Assembly (NCBI GenBank): GCA_023052935.1
Contig: CM041292.1
Span: forward strand, 145,638,439 to 145,702,438
DNA: 64,000 bases
From: Piezodorus guildinii
Taxonomy: Eukaryota; Arthropoda; Insecta; Hemiptera; Pentatomidae
Direction of reading: 5' to 3'
Shown: one piece after another, positions 53,860-64,000 of the stretch
How the letters are laid out: the number at the start of each line of letters is the position of its first letter
How positions within the stretch are numbered: the first letter of the stretch is position 1
Program-made: the position numbers and the translations under genes
The notes under the pieces: generated by a model
The model's database searches: none
What the model was told of the DNA's origin: nothing
Seen by the model: only the letters and a program-made list of their open reading frames with translations

Positions 53860-55160
53860 AGTTATTTGTAAATAATAAATCATTGTGTAATGATTTTCAG
53901 CGTTTTTAATTTGTTTATAAACCAAACCCTTCTTGTAAATTTACATATTATAGTTTGCATATTTAGGTTTGATTCGTCACCTGCTGGATTTCAAAATCTG
54001 GTGATTAAATTTCGCACGGTATCGTTGATTATAATGAAGTTTATTCAGTGTCACTGACATGGCCTAATACAAGATAATTGGAAATATGGTCCGGGATCAA
54101 GAGGGAGTTGGTTTATCCTGGGGACCGTGTTAGTTGACAAGTCCTGGCAGAAGTCAAACACTGCCTCATCCTCTCTCAAACCTAACCGATTGGGGCTTCC
54201 ATCAAATCTCTCTCTTCAAATTTGTTCGGGCTCTATTTTCTACCAACGGATCCAATGTATACTTAGTTAAGCGCTGTAACTTATCCAATTGCTTAACTCG
54301 TTCATAGTGATACTTCCTGATTTGGAAAGTTAAGTACTTGGATGGTTGACTGGTCCTTTTAAATGGGGTAACCGGAAGTGGGAAAAGTCCTTTTCTCCCT
54401 CCCTCCTTAACTAAGGTAGATTGATGTGGCCACCCCACCCCATCATCCTCCTCCAGGTAATTCCTCCCTCCCCCTACACTTGATAAATGGCCACTGATGG
54501 GATGGTGACCCGGTAAATGAATGTTTCCTCTTTGGGATGCATCATAAAAATCACTTGCGTCCTCCCTGTTAAATATTGGAACTGAAATTAATACAGTGCC
54601 GTGTATTATGTCGTTTATTTGATCACATTTTACTTTTCAAACCTTCATACTGGTTTATATTATGGTATGGGACCGGATGTACTTCATTTGCTACCTCTTT
54701 TTAATTAGATAGATAAATAACTATTTTTATTTTGCACAATTTTAAAACAAAAATATCACAATTTCTTTTAAAATATTATTACACAATGGTTTATTATTTC
54801 CAAAAAAATCCATTTGGGTATAACTCCTATATCTTCAATAGTTGACGAGTTTTGGAGGAATTACATGTTACAATTTTGACTTGAAGACATAGATTTATAT
54901 TTATCGCGCTTTACTCAATCTAAAACTGTATACATATTTTTCTTCAAAAATAGCTCCGTCATGGACGTAACTGTGCGTTAAAATTTCATTTTTGTTTTCT
55001 CTTTTTTTGTAATTATTCCCGCTTTTTTCGGTTAAAAAACACTAATGATTTTTTCATTATCTTCGAAAATAATGGAATTAAAAGCGTATATATTGCAAGA
55101 TTTAGATTTTTTTCGTTTTTCTTTTTTATAATTGTTCGCGTTTTTTCGAAAAAAACAATT
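53860..55160. other. Spacer, partly GC-richer
   Basis: 54,060-54,570 is less AT-rich and pyrimidine-rich on the plus strand (CCACCCCACCCCATCATCCT). A 78-codon minus-strand frame there has no recognisable domain. Around 54,780-55,140 are AT-rich blocks with two similar TTTTGTAATTATTCCCGC-like stretches. Confidence 0.4.
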
Positions 55161-55164
55161 TTTT

Positions 55165-55735
55165 TATTTTATTTTTTTTATTAAACTATATTTACAACTG
55201 TATAAAAAAATACAAACTTTTTTTTTGTGAAAAAAGTTACAACTGGCTTGATAAACTCTTGTGAAGAAGCTATCCATCGGTAGCACTTCAATGTTTATTT
55301 CATTAGCAGATCACGAAGCCACCGTCTTAAGGACAAGCGGGCTTAAGTGGGCTGGTAGTTTGGAATGAAAGGGTCTTTATGGATAGTTTTATTGGTGACA
55401 AAATAAGGGACATTTCGGATCTTTCGGAGTATTTTTGATGCATGGCTTGATGGCCCCATAGCTCAATATTATATGTCCAAATAGGTCTTATAAAAATAGG
55501 TCTTATAATAGCTATATAAATTAGTTTTTTGTAGTACATGGGAAGTTTTGAACGTTTGTCTAGTAAATGCTAAAACAATCTGTATCTGCGAGTAGTTTCT
55601 TGTCTTTTCAGTCTAGTGTGAGGATTCCAAGTAAGACGTTTGTCAAGATGAAGTCCTAGGTAGCGGATCTGTTCAACAGGATTAGTGGGATATTACGAAA
55701 AGATATAGTGGGACAGGAGGTCATAGGAAAAAATA
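55165..55735 (-). pseudogene. 5'-truncated Jockey tail, inverted
   Basis: Minus strand, from about 55,735: TATCTTTTCGTAATATCCC, then CTACCTAGGACTTCATCTTG (YLGLHLD in J1), TTACTTGGAATCCTCACACT, ATTGAGCTATGGGGCCATC, CCTTATTTTGTCACCAATAA and GATCTGCTAATGAAATAAAC, then the UTR motif GAAGTGCTACCGATGGATAG and an A-rich end near 55,170-55,200. A short direct duplication (ATAGGTCTTATAA, twice near 55,482-55,510) is internal. Close to J1, with several frameshifts. Confidence 0.85.
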
Positions 55736-55739
55736 CACT

Positions 55740-56854
55740 AATACATTTTTTCTCGATCTTTAAAAATAACAGAGTTATTGAATTGAATTACTTTTGATCG
55801 GTCTCCATTAAAAAAGAAGAAAAGTTGAATCAGCTAATATCAACGTTTAGGTGTTAGACATTCAAAGAGGGATGTTGAGATAATTCTTGAAATAATATAA
55901 TATCAGCGACGAAGCTCAGCTCTGGCTGTGTTGGTGAATCGAGTAAATTTATTTTTTAATTTTTTTAAATTATGATTATTTATTATTTTGAGGTATGACG
56001 CATAAAAAAAAAATATATTGAGCGGAAACTCGATTTCACTATCAGAAATTCTGATTTCAAACATTTTTTTTAATGAACGTTTGTTTAATTGGGATCTTTT
56101 AATTATCTTTATCTTCCAAACTCCATTTTATTCAAAATATATGGATATTAATAATGCAAATTAAAATTTTTATTTCTTATCAATAAAACTGTGTATATCC
56201 ATATATCTCATTCTCAGTTTCCATTCCGTTTGATGTAATTGTCTTTAATGGTTTTGAAATTTCAACGATGTTATTTATTGATTTATAAGTAGATGTTTTC
56301 TAAGGTCATCGACTTATTATTAATTATTTCTTTTAATTTGCAGGTTTTTATATTTGAAATAGAACTGTAACGTTAAACAATTCTAAGCAATTGAATTGTT
56401 CTTAGGTTAGTTTCAACGTTACCGTTCTATTTAAAATATTAAAATCTGCCCCTTAAAGCAATAATTAATAATCCTTAGAAAACAGCAACTAAACAATCAA
56501 AAAAGAATTGATTAATGAAATAACTTACAATGTAACCTATAGGTTATTGTAGCCATTACTATAGTTGGACATTAATCTTATACCTGTTTATACGCATCCT
56601 ATACCTGGTTTTAAACTGCATATAGCCAGAGGTCAGTCACCCTGGAAGTATTTTGAGATCTATAAATTACAGACTAAATATTCCTTATGCACAAATAATT
56701 TGAAATTGTGGATACCTTCATTGACTATTCTCGGGTTTTAAAAATGCTATTCGGCTTTAAAATTAATCACGTAATATTCTTAAAGAAACTTATTTCAAAG
56801 GGTCGGCTAAAAACTAATCTAATAGAAGCTTATTCCTAGGCCGTAATTATATAA

Positions 56855-56898
<44 letters not shown>

Positions 56899-58290
56899 AT
56901 ATCTTAACATAATAGCTTTTACCAGTGAAATTCAGAATTTATCTTCAAATTTTATATATATAGTTTGTCCATTAATTATAATGATTCATATTCACTTTAA
57001 GTTGAGGAAGTGGGGTTTTCAGGAAATTATATAAGTATGAAATCAACCGTTTTAACTACTTCTACATATTATAAATGAAAAGTATTATTTTATTTATTTA
57101 TCCTCCCTTCCTTCCATAATGTGCACTATGCATTATATATATATATATACACACACATATACTATTCTTATTTATTTTAATCTATTTTTATTTCTATTTA
57201 CATACATACATATATTTTATCCATTGTAGTTAATATGCTTTAAGTTTTCTATATATTATAGTTTTAACCCTGTTTTTTAGAAATACTTGCAATTTATGGT
57301 ACGAAAAACTATATTACATGGTATTATTTTAATCGTTGTAATGTCTTTAGAGTTATTCTCAAGTAAAAAAATAAACATACCTAATTAATCATTATGATAT
57401 GCCTTAATAAAACAGCTTCCCACTATTAATATATTCTTAGAATAAATCAGAAGGTCTATAAACGTCTTCATAACTTATTATATTTTTTCTTATAAATTGT
57501 ATAACGCCTGAGGTTAGGTGGAAAGGAATTTATAATCTGTTTTTTAAACTAATTTTCCGCAATGATGTAGATTCTAAGGTTCCTCTTAAATTACTTTTTT
57601 TGAAAATTCCCCCCAAACAAATTTGGTTAGAAGGATATTATATGTATAATTAGAATTTTGGATTTTACTGATCTTAAAAGATAATTATTTCTTATCAGCT
57701 TGCGTACTTATTTAAAAAAAGACATAAATGATGTTGGGAAAAACACCAGTCAAAGCTAGTAAATCATATGAAAGTATATATTTTATATAAGCACGTTTTC
57801 TTTGCTGGAATATTTATTGAGGTGAGAACATATTCGAGATTGTAGAACGGAGTGATTTTTTAGTCCTACTACACGTGGAGACTTCTCGGAAGAAGATATC
57901 GTTTTTGTTGGTTCTGTGCAATCAGTTTTTCTTGTGGAGGGTATCACTATTGTGCTTCCTCTCTTTTTCATTTTGTTATTCAAGGCGTGGGTCGGGTATG
58001 TATTTATGCCTTTTGCAAAGAATGTATTGCCTTGGAGGGTATTGTAATTTATATCTTATAGTTTATAACTGTACTATAAAGGATAAAGTAAATCTATATT
58101 ATTATTACAATTAAATAAATTTAATACTCTACCTATCCATGAGGTAGACCAATTACTCCCCGGCCATCTACCTTTACTGTTTGGAAACCTTTAGGTAGAT
58201 GGAAGAAAGATCAATATTTTAAAATAAATGCAATTTATTAGTTACTTTCAGTATATTAAATATTATTTACCTGTATCTTAAAGTCCGTTT
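55740..58290. other. Long AT-rich spacer
   Basis: About 2.5 kb with no recognisable gene or element. (TA)n lies at about 56,860-56,892 and 57,136-57,150. Small frames (57,783-57,983 minus, 57,875-58,114 plus) lack domains. Confidence 0.45.
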
Positions 58291-58308
58291 ATGTTCCTGG
58301 GATGTTAT

Positions 58309-58591
58309 TTCACTCTCTCTGGCGTGACAGGCCGTGTGGCCCTTGGCCGCGTGCTGTAATCTCCTGGGAGAATACACTCACGATTCTCGATGACAATTTT
58401 ATAGGGTAAGGTCTTAATAGGTAAGGACTCCCTACGCCTATTTTTGTGAGTGACCACCATTTGGCTGACGGGTCTCACATACCCCGGAGAGAGGCTGTGT
58501 GTGAATATCTATTAATTTTATATCCTTATAAAAGCCCCGCTGGGACTGTGATTCGAACTCGGAGACTAGCACGGTAGCCACTCAGCTCCCC
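58309..58591 (-). mobile_element. SINE3 (tRNA-derived), inverted, 15-bp TSD
   Basis: Minus strand: GGGGAGCTGAGTGGCTACCG (A-box region), CTCCGAGTTCGAATCACAG (B box), CCAGCGGGGCTTTTATAAGG, a unique ~200-bp body including CTCTCTCCGGGGTATGTGAG, and an end with CGGCCTGTCACGCCAG. TTCCTGGGATGTTAT at 58,294-58,308 and TTCCTGGAATGTTAT at 58,592-58,606 are a 15-bp TSD with one mismatch. Head and body are unlike SINE1 and SINE2. Single copy in this window. Confidence 0.85.
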
Positions 58592-58894
58592 TTCCTGGAA
58601 TGTTATAATGTTCTGATTTTTGAAATTTTAGTAACATATGATATGTATTCTGTTCTCCCTGTACTCATATGGGCAAAACAGAAAGAACAAATCTGTGAAG
58701 TGCGTGTCCTTTTTAAACTATAAGCATACACATAAAGGTCACATAGACACTTAAGCCACATACATACACAATAGTGCATGGAAGCCCTATACGATGCTCG
58801 ATGAACTATAAATGAGTGTAACTTCCTCGGGGGTGTATAAGTCCAAGACCTGCCAGCCAATAGTAGGGTGTAGGCAGTCACTTCTATGTGTGTG

Positions 58895-59582
58895 TGTGTT
58901 TGTGGTAACTCCCGGGCGAAAACGGTAAGTCCTATGAAACTGAAATTTCATATTTATGACAAATATACGCCTGAGACGTCACAAAACCTTTTTCATCAAA
59001 ATGAGCTTACCAGGAGAGCCACTTTGTACCATGCATTTTGCACCTTTTTTAGATTTTCTCAAAAACGGTTCCGGCGATTTCGATTAAACTCACTATATCG
59101 ATGTAAAATTTAATGGGCTTTAATATCATGTAATTGTCATTCTGATTGAAATGGTCGGGCAGTGATTAAATGCCGATATTTTCCTCCTCTAAAGTACCTT
59201 TAATTTTGTAGATTTTATAAAAATAACCATATTATCTCGTTAGCATTGATAAATAACAGATAAATATGTAAGTTGTGCGAATTTGAAAAACAGAAAATTG
59301 AAAAAATATATTTTTAATGAAATTTTTTGTTTTTTCACTTAAGAACAGTAATATGCATGTATGATATACCGTTTGAAAGCTAAAGATTTTATAAAAAATA
59401 TTATCTCATACCCAAGTTTTTAAAATTAAAACTAAGTGATTATTTTAGATAAAAATATAATAGATTTTTTAATAAAGCACATGTTTCTATAGAAATTCCA
59501 TTCAACTACTAATTATTTAATGGTTTCACTCATATTTGAAAATTCTCTAATAGATTTTAATAACGAAGGTAAGTGAAAATCG
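58895..59582 (+). repeat. Family R copy, lacking the left end
   Basis: Starts after a GT run with GGTAACTCCCGGGCGAAAAC, then TATACGCCTGAGACGTCAC, ATGAGCTTACCAGGAGAGCC, ATGCATTTTGCACC, CTCACTATATCGATG, TTAAATGCCGATATTTTCC and AAAGCACATGTTTCTATAG, ending CGAAGGTAAGTGAAAATCG. Confidence 0.78.
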
Positions 59583-59668
59583 ATTAGTAATTGTAATCGT
59601 TTAACCACTGTAGAATAGATTGGCTATGGAATGACCCTTCCTTTAAGTTAAAGCTATAATATAGCATT

Positions 59669-59837
59669 TCCAAGTCAAATTCAACCTTTTCCAAGTCAAA
59701 TTCAACCTTTTCCAAGTCAAATTCAACCTTTTCCAAGTCAAATTCAACCTTTTCCAAGTCAAATTCAACCTTTTCCAAGTCAAATTCAACCTTTTCCAAG
59801 TCAAATTCAACCTTTTCCATTTCAAATTCAACCTTTT
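59669..59837. repeat. 21-bp tandem array, left arm (7 identical + 1 variant unit)
   Basis: Unit CCAAGTCAAATTCAACCTTT plus one T, seven identical copies and an inner variant with CCATTTCAAATT. Because 21 is a multiple of three, the minus strand is open and reads KVEFDLE repeated (a 93-codon frame at 59,584-59,865). Confidence 0.95.
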
Positions 59838-60096
59838 TCGATTTCAATAAAATAATAAAAATCAAATTAACATGATTTTATGTTTTAATGGTTATTTTAA
59901 TTACACCTTGTGTTTTTAACCCTTGTGGCTTGTTAAATGTTCCCAGGGCCCTTTCTACATATAATTAGTCACGAATATAATAATAAGTATAACCGATACT
60001 TTAATTTTAAGACATTTGCGATACAAGGTCTGGTAGTCGGATTAGCGGGATTCGTTTTATTTTAGTTTTATAAACGCGGGCGAAAATATTATCAAT

Positions 60097-61310
60097 AGAG
60101 GTTTATTTTAACTTTTTCGTATTTATTGGATAGTAGGCTCAGCAGATGCGTTCCCAAAGGTTCGTTACCGATTATACTATTAATTTTAATAGTGCTCGCT
60201 CAAATATGGGTTTATTATAACTTTTTCGTATTTATTGCATACAAGGCCCAGTAGCTGCGTTCCTAAAGGTTCGTTACCGACTACACTATTAATTTCAATA
60301 GCGCTCGCTCAAATATGGGTTTATTATAACTTTTTCGTATTTATTGGATACTAGGCTCAGTTGCTGCGTTCCCAAAGGTTCGTTACCGACTACACTATTA
60401 ATTTCAATAGCGCTCGCTCAAATATGGGTTTATTATAACTTTTTCTTATTTATTGGATACTAGGCTCAGTTGCTGCGTTCCCAAAGGTTCGTCACCGACT
60501 ACACTATTAATTTTAATCGCGCTCGCTCAAATATGGTTTTATTATGACTTTTTCTTATTTATTGGATACAAGGCTCAGTAGCTGCGTTCCCAAAGGTTCG
60601 TTACCGATTACACTATTAATTTTAATCGCGCTCCCTCAAATATCGGTTTATTATAACTTTTTCGTATTTATTGGATACAAGGCTCAGTAGCTGCGTTCCC
60701 AAAAGTTCGTTACCGATTACACTATTAATTTTAATCGCGCTCCCTCAAATATCGGTTTATTATAACTTTTTCGTATTTATTGGATACTAGGCACAGTAGC
60801 TGCGTTACGGGGGGTTCTTTCCCGACCAGTCTATTAATTATTCTTGCGCTCACTCAAATATGGGTTTATTATAACTTTTTCGTATTTATTGGATACTAGG
60901 CTCAGTTGCTGCGTTACGGGGGGTTTTTTCCCGACCATTCTATTAATTATTCGTGCGCTCGCTCAAATATGGGTTTATTATAACTTTTTCGTATTTATTG
61001 GATACTAGGCTCAGTTGCTGCGTTACGGGGGGTTCTTTCCCGACCATTCTATTAATTATTCGTGCGCTCGCTCAAATATGGGTTTATTATAACTTTTTCG
61101 TATTTATTCGCTATTAGGCTCAGTTGATGCGTTGCGGGGGTTGCTATCCCAATTATTCAATTTATTTTAAGTGCTCTCGCTCAAGAAGAGGTTTATTTTA
61201 ACTTGTTCGTATTTACTGCATACTAGGCTCAGTCGCTGCGTAACCAAGGACTCGTTACAGATTATACTATTAATTTTAATTGCGCTAACTCAAGTAGAGG
61301 TTTATCAAAT
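60097..61310 (+). repeat. ~110-bp tandem array, left arm (~11 units)
   Basis: Each unit has GGTTTATTATAACTTTTTCG, TATTTATTGGATACTAGGCT, CAGTTGCTGCGTT, then either type A (CCCAAAGGTTCGTTACCGA) or type B (ACGGGGGGTTCTTTCCCGAC), and GCGCTCGCTCAAATAT. Units 1-6 are type A, 7-9 type B, 10 a B variant, 11 a diverged A. Confidence 0.92.
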
Positions 61311-61550
61311 AAGAATGTACTTATAAAATCGTTCTGTTTAGCTGATTATTATCAAACTCCAAAATATTAACCAAAAAGATAACTTACTATCCTGAAAAAA
61401 AGGATAAGCGGTAACCCAATACATGAAAAGTTACAAAAAACACGAAATAAACATACATTAGACCAACTGACTAAAAAAACATTAACACATTCACTAACAA
61501 AACTCCCGAAACACAAATATAGAAATTAGCATAGAAAAGAAACACGAATT
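61311..61550. other. Loop of the foldback element
   Basis: About 240 bp of AT-rich sequence not repeated elsewhere in the window. No ORF, no recognisable motif. Confidence 0.7.
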
Positions 61551-62108
61551 CATAATAAACCCATAATTGAGCGAGCGCGATAACAATTAATAGTGTAATC
61601 GGTAACGAACATTTGGAAACGCAGCTACTGAGCCTAGTATCCAATGAATACGAAAAAGTTACAATAAACCCATATTTGAGTGAGCGCACGAATAATTAAT
61701 AGACTGGGCGGAAAGAACCCTCCGTAACGCAGCAACTGAGCCTAGTCTCCAATAAATACAAAAAAGTTATAATAAACTCATATTTGAGGGAGCGCGATTA
61801 AAATTAATAGTGTAATCGGTAACGAACCTTTGGGAACGCAGCCACTGAGCCTTGTATCCAATAAATACGAAAAAGTTATAATAAACCCATATTTGAGCGA
61901 GCGCTATTTAAATTAATAGTGTAGTCGGTTACGAACCTTTGGGAACGCAGCTACTGAGCCTTGTATCTAATAAATACGAAAAAGTTATAATAAACCCATA
62001 TTTGAGCGAGCGCTATTAAAATTAATAGTATAATCGGTAACGAACCTTTGGGAACGCATCTGCTGAGCCTACTATCCAATAAATACGAAAAAGTTAAAAT
62101 AAACCTCT
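61551..62108 (-). repeat. ~110-bp tandem array, right arm (~5 units)
   Basis: Inverted copies of the left-arm unit: CGAAAAAGTTATAATAAACC, CATATTTGAGCGAGCGC. One unit (about 61,670-61,780) is type B, the other four type A. The 72-codon minus-strand frame at 61,471 lies across loop and array and is not a gene. Confidence 0.92.
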
Positions 62109-62369
62109 ATTGATAATATTTTCGCCCGCGTTTATAAAACTAAAATAAAACGAATCCCGCTAATCCGACTACCAGACCTTGTATCGCAAATGTCTTAAAA
62201 TTAAAGTATCGGTTATACTTATTATTATATTCGTGACTAATTATATGTAAAAAGGTCCCTGGGAACATTTAACAACCCACAAAGGTTAAAAACACAAGGT
62301 GTAATTAAAATAACCATTAAAACATAAAATCATGTTAATTTGATTTTTATTATTTTATTGAAATCGAAA

Positions 62370-62455
62370 AAGGTTGAATTTGAAATGGAAAAGGTTGAAT
62401 TTGACTTGGAAAAGGTTGAATTTGACTTGGAAAAGGTTGAATTTGACTTGGAAAT
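62370..62455. repeat. 21-bp tandem array, right arm (1 variant + 3 identical units)
   Basis: Inverted counterpart of 59,669-59,837, AAGGTTGAATTTGACTTGGA units, with the variant unit again on the inner side. The unit order is therefore mirror-symmetric although the copy number is not. Confidence 0.93.
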
Positions 62456-62463
62456 GCTATATA

Positions 62464-63600
62464 TCAAGTAATTTTGGGTATGCCTACTTCTCACTTATAT
62501 TCGAATTAATAATCACATATGTGAAGATATGGGAAGGTTACCATGTTTAACCAGTGTTGCCACAGTTAAACAAATTTTGTTTTAAGTTTTAGAAAAATAT
62601 ATTTTTCAACCATTTAGAATAGTAATAAAAACTATCCTATCATCTAAGTTGGACCAAATAACAAATATTTACGAAGTTTGATCAAAGTCGGTTCAGTAAT
62701 TTCAGAGTTTATCCCGAACAAACATTGTGACACGAGATTTTTATATATAGATATATTAAAACACATGTTTCTATAGAAACTCAATGTTATTAATTGTTTA
62801 ACTTTTTTACTTTTAATTTTACCACGGGCGAATTGACAATGGCCAATTCTTAATTAACACAGTATGATTTCTTCCTTCCTAGACGTTCTCGAGCTAGTTT
62901 TCCATCTGTCATAATTAGGTTTGTAATTAACTGCTCCCAGCTTTATTTGTCTTCTCTACTTTTCCGTCCAATCTGATAGCAATCTTTTTTTGTTTGAAGC
63001 ACCCAATCTTATATTCTAAAAAATAAATATGATTTATTAATGTGATAATAAATATATTTATAAGAAGAGATGTTCTATTAATTAAATAATATAATTATAA
63101 TCTTCATAATAGAAAATTGAAACTAAATGAGGTGACTTATTTGAAATGTTTCAATAAACGCATCCCCGGCAAACTTCTCCTAATATAAGAAAGGAACAGT
63201 ACATTTACATATGACTTAACTTAGTCGTAATATTTGATTTTTTATCTCAATACATAAATTAAAATAAATTAGAAGTAAAGGTTCTCCTTTGATAAATTAG
63301 AAATAAACCATTAATAAAAAAATTATCGACTGAAGTTGTGTAATTATCTAAATGAAGCTGAGAAGGGGCGAATCCAGAGTTAGTTTAGGGAGAGAGGCGA
63401 AACTTTTTATTTTGTAATGGGAATAAGTTCAACGTCCTTAACAGTCAAACGGGAAGGATTATTCCGAACCAATCTATTCTACAATAGTCATGTTATTCTA
63501 ATTACTAAATAGGTATCATTTATTAAGTGTTTCAATGACCGCACCCCAACCAACATCTTCTATGTTGTATTTACGATAAACTATTCATCTATCGCTATCT
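62464..63600. other. AT-rich spacer with a small R fragment
   Basis: 62,755-62,825 contains ATTAAAACACATGTTTCTAT, a family R right-part block. Otherwise no feature recognised. Confidence 0.45.
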
Positions 63601-64000
63601 TATACAGTTTTCCTAGATGCTAGTCGGGTTTCCCCGCCCTTTGTCAGCCTCCCTCTCTCTTGTGTTTGTTAAAGGGAATATAGTGTACTCCTTATCCATT
63701 ATCGTATCTAAATGACATCAACTGCCATTATTCCAGTTGGTTATCAGCGCTACTTCCTATCTCCGGACGGACTAGAGGAGGTAGCGCCACAGCTGATTAC
63801 TATATCTGCGATCGACGGAAGAACTTTTTGCCCATTGGACTGGGACCTTTTGTCCCAGGCTAATGCAGTACCGCGGTACCTCTCCAGGTACTCAGTCTGT
63901 CGCCGTCTGTCCTAGTGCCCAGTGTTTGTGTAGCCCTTGTACTCAGTCTTCTCTCTGCTAGCTTGTCAGCTGCTTTGTTCTTTGCTCTCCGCTACAACGG
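63600..64000. other. GC-richer window edge of unknown nature
   Basis: From about 63,600 the base composition changes to balanced and pyrimidine-rich (CTAGTCGGGTTTCCCCGCCC, AGTCTGTCGCCGTCTGTCC). A 67-codon plus-strand frame at 63,712-63,915 has no domain I recognise. The style resembles the GC-richer J1 5' UTR (9,800-9,980), so it may be the 5' part of another LINE running out of the window, or a gene edge. I cannot decide. Confidence 0.35.

Larger units (their letters stand above)
59659..62463. mobile_element. Foldback-like element: giant palindrome with nested tandem repeats
   Basis: A left arm of ~1.65 kb (59,659-61,310) and a right arm of ~0.91 kb (61,551-62,463) are inverted copies of each other around a ~240-bp unique loop. 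From each end inward the order is the same: terminal ATATAGCATTTCC, an array of a 21-bp unit, a ~260-bp unique zone (with GACCTTGTATCGCAAATG or its inverse), and an array of a ~110-bp unit. The arms differ in copy number: 8 against 4 for the 21-bp unit and about 11 against 5 for the 110-bp unit. Long inverted repeats made of subrepeats, variable arm lengths and a loop without transposase are the hallmarks of foldback (FB-type) elements. No certain TSD is seen. The sequence outside the arms differs on the two sides. Confidence 0.9.

Noticed and set aside
59584..59865. A repeat protein gene (KVEFDLE heptads) on the minus strand
   Set aside because: The frame exists only because the 21-bp unit of a mobile element arm is a multiple of three; the inverted copy in the other arm has fewer units.

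Overview
The window looks like intergenic, transposon-packed nuclear DNA of an arthropod, probably an insect. The base composition is strongly AT-rich, TA microsatellites are common, and there are no closely packed long ORFs. The dominant elements are non-LTR retrotransposons of the Jockey clade, which is best known from arthropods. The species cannot be named from sequence alone. No complete host gene is visible. The only host-derived coding homology I recognise is a two-exon remnant of the chaperonin subunit CCT1/TCP-1 alpha at the left edge (559-810).

Layout. 1-5,687: CCT1 remnant, a decayed Jockey 3' end on the minus strand, scattered repeat fragments. 5,688-7,914: a 2.2-kb tandem array of a 23-bp AT-rich unit, about 97 copies. 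8,042-9,540: two tRNA-derived SINEs with target-site duplications (TSDs). 9,605-14,607: full-length Jockey element 1 (J1) with both ORFs open and a 10-bp TSD. 14,920-15,577: a second, tRNA-Arg-like SINE with a tandemly doubled body. 16-35 kb: a mosaic of fragments of a ~0.9-kb repeat family (called R here), LINE tails, a decayed RT fragment, a mariner pseudogene and a short palindromic element with a 14-bp TSD. 35,049-39,658: full-length Jockey element 2 (J2), different from J1, both ORFs open, TSD and poly(A). 39,749-40,480: an internally deleted mariner with clear terminal inverted repeats inside a TA microsatellite. 40.8-44.5 kb: two copies of a SINE chimera separated by about 2.5 kb and differing by a 43-bp inversion, then a second palindromic element. 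47.2-48.1 kb: two Jockey 3' ends head to head. 50.2-52.4 kb: an I-clade LINE with RT and RNase H, broken by frameshifts and a stop. 52.6-53.9 kb: a SINE insertion with its unoccupied paralogous site nearby. 58.3-58.6 kb: a third tRNA-derived SINE. 59,659-62,463: a foldback-like giant palindrome with nested tandem arrays in both arms, the most unusual structure here. 62.8-64.0 kb: AT-rich DNA ending in a more GC-rich edge of unknown nature.

How the parts work together. J1 and J2 each encode a Gag-like zinc-knuckle protein and an endonuclease/reverse transcriptase, arranged so that ORF2 starts at or across the ORF1 stop codon. Machinery of this kind is the likely source of the many 5'-truncated Jockey tails. 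The SINEs encode no protein and must borrow a LINE reverse transcriptase; which one is not shown by the sequence. The mariner copies and the foldback element lack an intact transposase and depend, if mobile at all, on enzymes encoded elsewhere.
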